Below are positions 59,111 to 64,000 of a stretch of DNA of 64,000 bases, in pieces. The stretch is from the NCBI GenBank assembly GCA_039738635.1, contig JBCLLN010000002.1, positions 1 to 64,000 on the forward strand. The letters are read 5' to 3'. Made by a program: the position numbers and the translations under genes. Source of the DNA: JBCLLP01 sp039738635. GTDB taxonomy: Bacteria; Patescibacteriota; Saccharimonadia; CAILAD01; BJGX01. The first letter of the stretch is position 1. Every line of letters starts with the position of its first letter. A model generated the notes under the pieces. The model ran no database searches. It worked only from the letters and a program-made list of their open reading frames with translations, and had not been told where the DNA came from.

Positions 59111-60478
59111 TTAGTCGATATCGGCTACCCATAACTTCCAGTCGCCCGGAGTACTAGATCCTGAACGCGTCATTGACAAGTTAATGAATGGGCCATCCTC
59201 TGAAGAGTTGGCGAATTGCCAATAGGCTCGTCCGATTCTTTTTTCATTAAAAATAGTTGTCATATCTTTGCGCCACTGAACCGAGTTAGTGACTTTCTCA
59301 ACATTACCGTCGCCTTCAATAATGCCCCACTCTCCTGCATGCAGAGGAATGCGTAGTCTAGAATCCGCCAGCATATTCAAGTTAGCATCAATGTGTGCTG
59401 CTAAATCAGTTATGCTAACAAATTGATAGCCTGCTTGATTTTCATAGGTCTGATTACCGCAAACTGTTCCGCTGGAATCAGAATATCCATCGTTGTTGGC
59501 ATCGGCGCTACAGACTTTTGCCCCGCTAACGTTTTTGGTGCCGCCGTAATAGGGGTGGAATGAGTATACTATATTGGTTTTACTGGAAAGCACAGCCCAG
59601 GTGTTGGCTGTGAATAGTTTGTTGCCACCCGTAGGCTCAATCATCAATATTTTATCTGGGTCCTTGCCTCTGGCCCATCCTATTAGGGTGCTATACATAG
59701 ATACAACTGCTGCGTTATCGGCGTAGACTTTCGGCTTGGGCTCGTTAACTAGGTCAATCGCTACAACTGTAGGCTCATTGGCATAGTCTGTGGAGACTTT
59801 TTCTATGTAGTCTCTAGCGTTGGTTTGGACGCTAGTTACGCTGCCTTGGTAAACCCCGTCTGCATTAAGAACTCGGGCCCAGGGAGGAATGCAAAGCCTG
59901 TAAATCGTCCCGCAATCAAGTCCCTCGCCCCCAAAATGAATTGGATCAAGAATGACATATACGCCGGCGGCTTTGGCATTATCAACAGCCGCCCTCAACC
60001 TATTAAATGCTGTTGTACTGAATCCGGCGGTACCGGCCGAGGGCTGAAAAACATTCCAATCCATAACAAGGCGTACCGAGTTAAATCCTTTGAGTTTAAT
60101 CTTATCCATCTGGGCACGGCTAGCTATTATCTCGCTGTTACTGCCGCCAATGTAACGAATATTAGCCCCGTTCATGACGACCACTTGATTACTGGGCGTA
60201 CAAAAGGCGTCTGGGTAGCAGGTATGAAAATCGCTGCTAGTTGAAACTTCATCACCAAATTTAATGGCACTGCCGCCACTGGCATTAGCATCGGCTATGG
60301 TTGTGGCTGGCAAGGGTACTGTTCCGCCTTCCGGTTCAATACTAAATGCTGGGGTGGCGGCTCTGGTTATGAATAGAATGGTGATACTTATTAGAGTGAA
60401 GATTGCTATAAATATAACAAGGTTATGTTTGGATTGGGCAAAGCCCTTAATTTTCTTTATCATTTTGTTCTTGCTCAC
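59111..60478 (-). CDS. Membrane-anchored GH5 family glycoside hydrolase
   Basis: A 455-residue exported enzyme with GTG start at 60478 (KKIKGFAQSKHN after it); the upstream frame to 60517 contains the promoter. After the anchor come ITRAATPAFSIEPE and an ASGGSAIKFG stub, then a TIM barrel (about 100-450). The acid/base Glu is in DLVNEP (about 246) and the nucleophile in HAGEWG (about 383), as in GH5 endoglucanases; HPYYGG is also typical. A DANNDGYSD insertion (about 326) resembles a calcium-binding loop. Likely substrate: beta-1,4-glucan or mannan; not certain. Confidence 0.85.
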   Translation of the reverse strand: MSKNKMIKKIKGFAQSKHNLVIFIAIFTLISITILFITRAATPAFSIEPEGGTVPLPATTIADANASGGSAIKFGDEVSTSSDFHTCYPDAFCTPSNQVVVMNGANIRYIGGSNSEIIASRAQMDKIKLKGFNSVRLVMDWNVFQPSAGTAGFSTTAFNRLRAAVDNAKAAGVYVILDPIHFGGEGLDCGTIYRLCIPPWARVLNADGVYQGSVTSVQTNARDYIEKVSTDYANEPTVVAIDLVNEPKPKVYADNAAVVSMYSTLIGWARGKDPDKILMIEPTGGNKLFTANTWAVLSSKTNIVYSFHPYYGGTKNVSGAKVCSADANNDGYSDSSGTVCGNQTYENQAGYQFVSITDLAAHIDANLNMLADSRLRIPLHAGEWGIIEGDGNVEKVTNSVQWRKDMTTIFNEKRIGRAYWQFANSSEDGPFINLSMTRSGSSTPGDWKLWVADID

Positions 60479-60488
60479 CTTAATCACA

Positions 60489-60552
60489 ACTATACTCTCA
60501 TAAAAAACTAAACACAACCAGCGTTGGTCATGGGCTATTGTTGAGCGTGGTA
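60489..60552 (-). promoter_or_regulatory. Cassette promoter and upstream block, copy 2 (GH5)
   Basis: TTGTGT (60517-60512) and TATAGT (60494-60489), 17-bp spacer, with the conserved upstream block at 60530-60552. Confidence 0.7.
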
Positions 60553-60567
60553 AACTCGTCTATAGTA

Positions 60568-60616
60568 GATTTTCCAACAGGACGCCAAAAAGGTTGGCGC
60601 CTGCTGTTGGAAAATC
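60568..60616. repeat. Long hairpin upstream of the GH5 cassette
   Basis: GATTTTCCAACAG (60568-60580) and its exact complement (60604-60616) enclose a second GCCAA/TTGGC stem. The left arm replaces the sequence found at this point in the other cassettes, so it may be an inserted palindrome or a terminator for incoming transcription. Confidence 0.65.
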
Positions 60617-60656
60617 GAACAGTTTCATCATGCAGTAAAGCAACTAACCGGCGTAG

Positions 60657-60767
60657 CTAAATGCCAGGCCAGGAAAGGTAGAAAACAGCGGAACCATATT
60701 CTTCAAATATGTCAAACTCACCGTAAGCTAGCCAACTAGGATTGGCAGAGGCGATTGGGGCTACGCT
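60657..60767 (-). pseudogene. GH16 catalytic-site fragment
   Basis: A 36-codon open stretch between stops that encodes SANPSWLAYGEFDIFEEYG. This matches the PSWPAYGEFDIFEQLG active-site region of GH16-2, and the DNA is nearly identical around it. Both flanks are lost. It shows that another GH16 gene once lay here. The remainder of 60518-60953 contains no other recognisable gene. Confidence 0.8.
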
Positions 60768-60953
60768 CTATCTCTTGAGCCAGCTATAAGGAGGTGCGAA
60801 GTATTTGTAAAGCCTGTCCGGTTAGAAGACCGTGCTTGGAATATGGTCTTTTCGCGGAGATTAGAGTCCATGGGATGTTTGGCAGCGCCACTGGCTACGA
60901 AAGCGGGAAGATTGCCAAGGAATACCCCCCAGCTTAAACTCTTTGTCACACTA

Positions 60954-61955
60954 CTAGCGGCAGGGCTTGCGACCACCATCCAGGTTAAGCGGCATAAGTA
61001 AGGAATTGAAGTTCTGGGTGTTCATAGTAGGACAGAATTTGCTTTGCTGCACGCTGTACTCGATTTGAAAGACGGCTTTGTTGTTATCGATGAAGTACGT
61101 CTTGTAATCACGGCACTCATCGTATTGGTTGCACTGTTCGTTAACGGCAAAGTCGAAATCCTGCCACAAGCTTGGAATCTGGTCAACATCGTTCTTAAGG
61201 GCCGCCGATAAGCCACGATTATGTGCTTGGGTGGCCAGATATTTGTTGTAAGTAATCTGCTCGGTAGCCGTTATATCAAATCCACTATCATTGGAGTAAC
61301 CGTCGACATTGTCGAACTCAACGGCGTCAAATCCTTTGCTCTTACACATATCCATACGTTTTTGCATAATCGGTCCAAGTATAGAAATCTGCCTAACATC
61401 GAGCCAGCGTTCTCCCGGCCAACCGTCAAGATTACTGCCCTTGACAGGATCTGGAAAGGATCCGGCATCGGAGCGCCAGTCTTCCCAACTACCGGCAGAG
61501 AGGTAGCAAATGACTTTTTTGCCCATGCCATGTAGCGCAGTAACGGTACTGGCGGGGTTGTCAAAGCCGTCAATGGAATAGACTAGCGGGTCGGGGGCAG
61601 GATTACCTAGGTAATTTGTGACACCTGTACCCATATCAGACGCACTGGCTGTATTGAGCGGGCGTGCCAACAGCCACATAAAAGGAGAGTTGAGGGCGGG
61701 TTGCCAGCGACCAGAGGAAGGGGTGTTAAATTGAATGGCTTTGCCACCAGAGGCATTAGCATCGTCTATTATAGTAGCTGGCGATTGGATGTTAGAAGCT
61801 GTACTTTCTGGCTCTATGCTAAAAGATGGGCTGGCCGCTCTGCTTATGAATAGAATGGTGATACTTATTAGAGTGAAGATTGCTATAAATATAACAAGGT
61901 TATGTTTGGATTGGGCAAAGCCCTTAATTTTCTTCATAATTTTGTTCTTTTTCAC
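60954..61955 (-). CDS. Membrane-anchored GH114 family endo-alpha-1,4-polygalactosaminidase
   Basis: A 333-residue exported enzyme with GTG start at 61955; the promoter occupies the upstream frame. The anchor, ISRAASPSFSIEPE and ASGGKAIQFN stub come first. The catalytic domain (about 85-330) has the GH114 series MWLLARP, VICYLSAGSWEDWRSD, GFDAVEFDNVDGYSND and FAVNEQCNQY. GH114 enzymes cut galactosamine-containing polymers such as the Pel exopolysaccharide, which suggests attack on a biofilm matrix or a host wall polymer. Confidence 0.87.
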   Translation of the reverse strand: MKKNKIMKKIKGFAQSKHNLVIFIAIFTLISITILFISRAASPSFSIEPESTASNIQSPATIIDDANASGGKAIQFNTPSSGRWQPALNSPFMWLLARPLNTASASDMGTGVTNYLGNPAPDPLVYSIDGFDNPASTVTALHGMGKKVICYLSAGSWEDWRSDAGSFPDPVKGSNLDGWPGERWLDVRQISILGPIMQKRMDMCKSKGFDAVEFDNVDGYSNDSGFDITATEQITYNKYLATQAHNRGLSAALKNDVDQIPSLWQDFDFAVNEQCNQYDECRDYKTYFIDNNKAVFQIEYSVQQSKFCPTMNTQNFNSLLMPLNLDGGRKPCR

Positions 61956-61965
61956 CTTAATCACA

Positions 61966-62028
61966 ACTATACTCTCATAAAACACTAAGCACAACCAGCA
62001 TGGTTATGGGCTATTGTTGAGTATGGTA
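61966..62028 (-). promoter_or_regulatory. Cassette promoter and upstream block, copy 3 (GH114)
   Basis: TTGTGC (61994-61989) and TATAGT (61971-61966), 17-bp spacer, with the conserved block at 62005-62028. Confidence 0.7.
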
Positions 62029-62144
62029 AGCTCGTCTATAGTAGCTTTCCTACCTAAAAACATTAAATTGAAACTATTCCTTGTCACGGCTAATTTATAG
62101 TTTTAGTATAAGGTTCGACCTTGAGAGGTGTATTTTATTGTAAT

Positions 62145-62336
62145 TTATTTTGCATTGGCTAATTCGTGTTCAATAAGGACTAGAGAGTCTTGGTGGTCTT
62201 GATAATCCTCAAGAAAAGCTAGGTAGCTCTCTCCCTCGAATAGATCCAGAATTTTCTGAGGTTGAAGCCAAGCCGGCGAAGGTTTACCTAAGTATTGTGC
62301 CAAGCTCGAATAATGATAGCTGTTAGAGGGCAGGCT
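62145..62336 (-). pseudogene. C-terminal remnant of a RAYT (REP-associated IS200-like) transposase
   Basis: A 63-codon frame, open only from an upstream stop, with a natural stop at 62147. It reads YHYSSLAQYLGKPSPAWLQP, then ILDLFEGESYLAFLEDYQDH and ends IEHELANAK. This is the tail pattern of REP-associated tyrosine transposases (SSL.YLG..P.WL, then a helical DYxDH...HELA end). The HUH catalytic domain is missing. REP-like palindromes at 1616, 2007 and 63591 may be its former partners. Nothing else was found in 62029-62399. Confidence 0.65.
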
Positions 62337-62399
62337 CTAGCAGTAAATAAGAAATAGAAACTATAATTAGCGTCAGCTATTTTACGGTCTCCTGTTTGT

Positions 62400-63497
62400 T
62401 TAGTTTTTGGTAAATACTTCTACCGAATCTATCGAGAAGGTAACTGGATTAAAGTTGACAGTATTATCGGCGGCGGCATGCCACTGTGTTTGACCGGCTG
62501 CAACCGGTTTAATAACCTGAGTATTTATCTTAAGGTACCACTGCTGGTTCATGATAGTATCGAATACCGCCTGCGTAAGACCAAAGTCGACCGCACTATC
62601 CTTCGTAATACTGCCATCGGGGGAGCTACTACGGTTGCTGGTGCGCACCACCACCCCGTCAAGCCTGTACGTCACGCCGGTGCTGTCCCAGTCTACCTCC
62701 CAAACATGGTCGGTGGTGGTCAGGTCCGATGGGGCATCTTCGTAATGCTGGACTTTTTTAGTAACATTATTGGCGCACGTCATGTGTGTTGTTGCTGTGG
62801 TGCGATTTGTAGTTGGCGTGTCTTGTGAGTTGTAGTACCACTCCAGGATGTCGATCTCACCGTAGTTGGTGGTACACCAGCTACTGGCGTTACGTATCCA
62901 CAACGCAGGCCAAAGACCTTTTTGAGCAGTTGGTAACTTAGCTTTAATGAGCATTTTGCCACTTCTCCAATTGGGTATGGAGTTGATGCCCCCTGCGCTA
63001 TACTTGGTGGTGAGTCCAGCTGCACAGGGGATAACTGAGGTATTGGCATCGCTAAGTGCTTCGGTGCTGGTGCTTGTTACGCAGTGCCTGCGCGTCAGCA
63101 GCTCGGCGCGACCACTAGCCACCGTTACGTTGCCGAGCTCGTACTTTGCCTGGTGATGGGCCTGGGTGCCGGTGAATTTGCTCCATTTTGTACTGTCAAA
63201 AGTATTAAAACAATCCACAAAGACTGAGGTATATCCCACAATTGCGCTACTACAACCAGATGAAACTTCATCACCAAATTTAATGGCTCTGCCATCGCTG
63301 GCGGTAGTGTCATTTATAGACGTGGCTGGGGTTTGAATTTGGCCGTTTTCTGGCTCTATGCTAAAAGATGGGGTAGCGGCTCTGCTTACGAATAGAATGG
63401 TGATACTTATTAGAGTGAAGATTGCTATAAATATAACAAAGCCATGCTTGGATTTGGCAAGGCCTTTAATTTTCTTTATTATTTTGTTCTTTTTCAC
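62400..63497 (-). CDS. Membrane-anchored GH16 family glycoside hydrolase 3
   Basis: A 365-residue exported enzyme with GTG start at 63497. This copy lacks the in-frame Met present six codons later in two paralogues, which supports GTG as the start in all four cassettes. The anchor, VSRAATPSFSIEPE and ASDGRAIKFG stub (Gly to Asp change in ASGG) precede a GH16 domain with catalytic EIDILE in NYGEIDILEWYYNS. It differs strongly from GH16-1 and GH16-2, so it was probably acquired as a separate catalytic domain on the same anchor. Confidence 0.83.
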   Translation of the reverse strand: MKKNKIIKKIKGLAKSKHGFVIFIAIFTLISITILFVSRAATPSFSIEPENGQIQTPATSINDTTASDGRAIKFGDEVSSGCSSAIVGYTSVFVDCFNTFDSTKWSKFTGTQAHHQAKYELGNVTVASGRAELLTRRHCVTSTSTEALSDANTSVIPCAAGLTTKYSAGGINSIPNWRSGKMLIKAKLPTAQKGLWPALWIRNASSWCTTNYGEIDILEWYYNSQDTPTTNRTTATTHMTCANNVTKKVQHYEDAPSDLTTTDHVWEVDWDSTGVTYRLDGVVVRTSNRSSSPDGSITKDSAVDFGLTQAVFDTIMNQQWYLKINTQVIKPVAAGQTQWHAAADNTVNFNPVTFSIDSVEVFTKN

Positions 63498-63507
63498 CTT
63501 AATCACA

Positions 63508-63569
63508 ACTATACTCTCATAAAATACTAAACACAACCAGCATGATATGGGCTATTATTGAGTATGGTA
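63508..63569 (-). promoter_or_regulatory. Cassette promoter and upstream block, copy 4 (GH16-3)
   Basis: TTGTGT (63536-63531) and TATAGT (63513-63508), 17-bp spacer, with the conserved block at 63546-63569. Confidence 0.7.
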
Positions 63570-63590
63570 AGCTCACCATCTTGAAGGCTA

Positions 63591-63640
63591 TTTAGCACTC
63601 GGAAATCCTTTTGGTTACTTTTGGGGTATTTAAAAGTAAC
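63591..63640 (-). repeat. REP-like palindromic element, copy 2
   Basis: The same element as 1616-1665, inverted: the GTTACTTTT / AAAAGTAAC core at 63614-63640 and the tail to TTTAGCA at 63591. The two copies are 62 kb apart and almost identical. Confidence 0.75.
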
Positions 63641-63657
63641 ATAATATACGTATATAG

Positions 63658-63698
63658 AAAAAACCCCGGGATTGGACCGTATAGGTCTTCTCCCGGGG
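63658..63698 (-). terminator. Terminator of the partial gene at the right edge
   Basis: CCCCGGGA and TCCCGGGG arms with an inner GACC/GGTC stem, then TTTTTT on the minus strand. Confidence 0.85.
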
Positions 63699-63712
63699 TC
63701 TATGAACCCGAC

Positions 63713-64000
63713 TTAGCTGGTGGGTGTATTGAATGGTGCTGAACTATACATCGGTGCGGCACCGAGGAAGCAGCTGATGTTGATGTCGAGGAATGTGGGG
63801 CAGATTAGCACTTGCGCACTGGATGTGCCATTCCACACACTGCCCGAGCCACTAAAGATGCCGACGCCCCGTTCGTGGGGGGATGTCGTGAACTCGCCGA
63901 TTGGAGCTGCCATGCAACCGACCAGTTTGCCTCCCTGAATGTTGCGCTCGTTGATGTAGACATTGTAGCTTGTGTTCTTTTCGAGGCCAATCATGAGGAG
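63713..64000 (-). CDS. Partial gene, C-terminal end of an unknown protein
   Basis: The frame is open to the window edge, so the start lies outside. The visible 95 residues (GLEKNTSYNVYINERNIQGG, then CMAAPIGEFTTSPHERG, ending SSAPFNTPTS) show no motif I recognise; a beta-rich binding domain or FN3-like end is possible. The sequence is clearly more GC-rich than the neighbouring GH genes, with different codon choice, suggesting recent acquisition. A strong terminator follows the stop codon. Confidence 0.6.
   Translation of the reverse strand, partial: LLMIGLEKNTSYNVYINERNIQGGKLVGCMAAPIGEFTTSPHERGVGIFSGSGSVWNGTSSAQVLICPTFLDINISCFLGAAPMYSSAPFNTPTS

Noticed and set aside
60761..60979. A 72-codon minus-strand frame overlapping the end of the GH114 gene
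   Set aside because: No motif, no start signals and overlap with a clear gene; most likely chance.
1..64000. CRISPR array or cas genes
   Set aside because: No regularly spaced direct repeats and no Cas-like proteins were seen.
1..64000. UGA recoded as Gly, as in some Patescibacteria
   Set aside because: TGA ends several ribosomal genes at the expected positions (for example rplD, rplQ, rnhB), so the standard code is used.

Overview
The window looks like a chromosome segment from a Candidate Phyla Radiation (Patescibacteria) bacterium, most likely Candidatus Saccharibacteria. The str, S10, spc and alpha ribosomal clusters run as one minus-strand block, with no rpmD (L30) between S5 and L15 and no adk or map between secY and infA. 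Many genes have very short or no 5' leaders. The genetic code is standard, since TGA ends several genes. The lineage call is inference from gene content and order, not from a database search.

Layout. 1-2037: an AT-rich module of two genes (a permuted NlpC/P60-like hydrolase and a membrane protein) between two facing copies of a structured element of about 180-250 bp, plus palindromic REP-like elements. 2038-16048: rpsI-rplM-rplQ-rpoA-rpsD-rpsK-rpsM-rpmJ-infA, then secY to rplC, all minus. 16300-18362: a small membrane protein and an ABC-F ATPase inserted between the S10 and str blocks. 18432-22199: rpsJ-tuf-fusA. 22488-24541: two plus-strand genes (HAD nucleotidase, aldehyde dehydrogenase) that separate fusA from rpsG. 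24542-32795: rpsG-rpsL-rpoC-rpoB, with rpoC read in two frames. 33117-35405: a membrane-anchored beta-helix protein. 35438-42279: clpP, tig, tRNA-Leu beside a tandem repeat, rsmD, a zinc-phospholipase-C-like protein, recG, tyrS. 42488-53303: a class A penicillin-binding protein, PIN-TRAM protein, radA, a free-standing alpha-CTD-like protein, clpC, nusA, yraN, rnhB. 53486-64000: a surface and secretome island with three GH16 proteins, one GH5, one GH114, a cupredoxin-like protein and a large FN3/Ig adhesin.

How it fits together. Most of the window is housekeeping: ribosome, RNA polymerase, translation factors, proteolysis and DNA repair. The accessory part is a set of exported, N-terminally anchored glycan-active enzymes. 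Six proteins share a transmembrane anchor followed by an SRAATP-type motif and an ASGG stub. Four of them also share a near-identical promoter and upstream block, so one promoter-plus-anchor cassette has been duplicated and joined to different catalytic domains. A truncated GH16 fragment, a signal-peptide stub, a collapsed gene remnant and a RAYT transposase remnant show that this island is rearranging.

Most notable: the facing structured elements at the left end, with compensatory base changes between copies; the duplicated promoter-anchor cassettes; the rpoC frame break at a GGGG run; the alpha-CTD-like protein with a tandem copy of its DNA-contact segment; and repeated -10-box-N6-ATG arrangements that imply leaderless transcripts.
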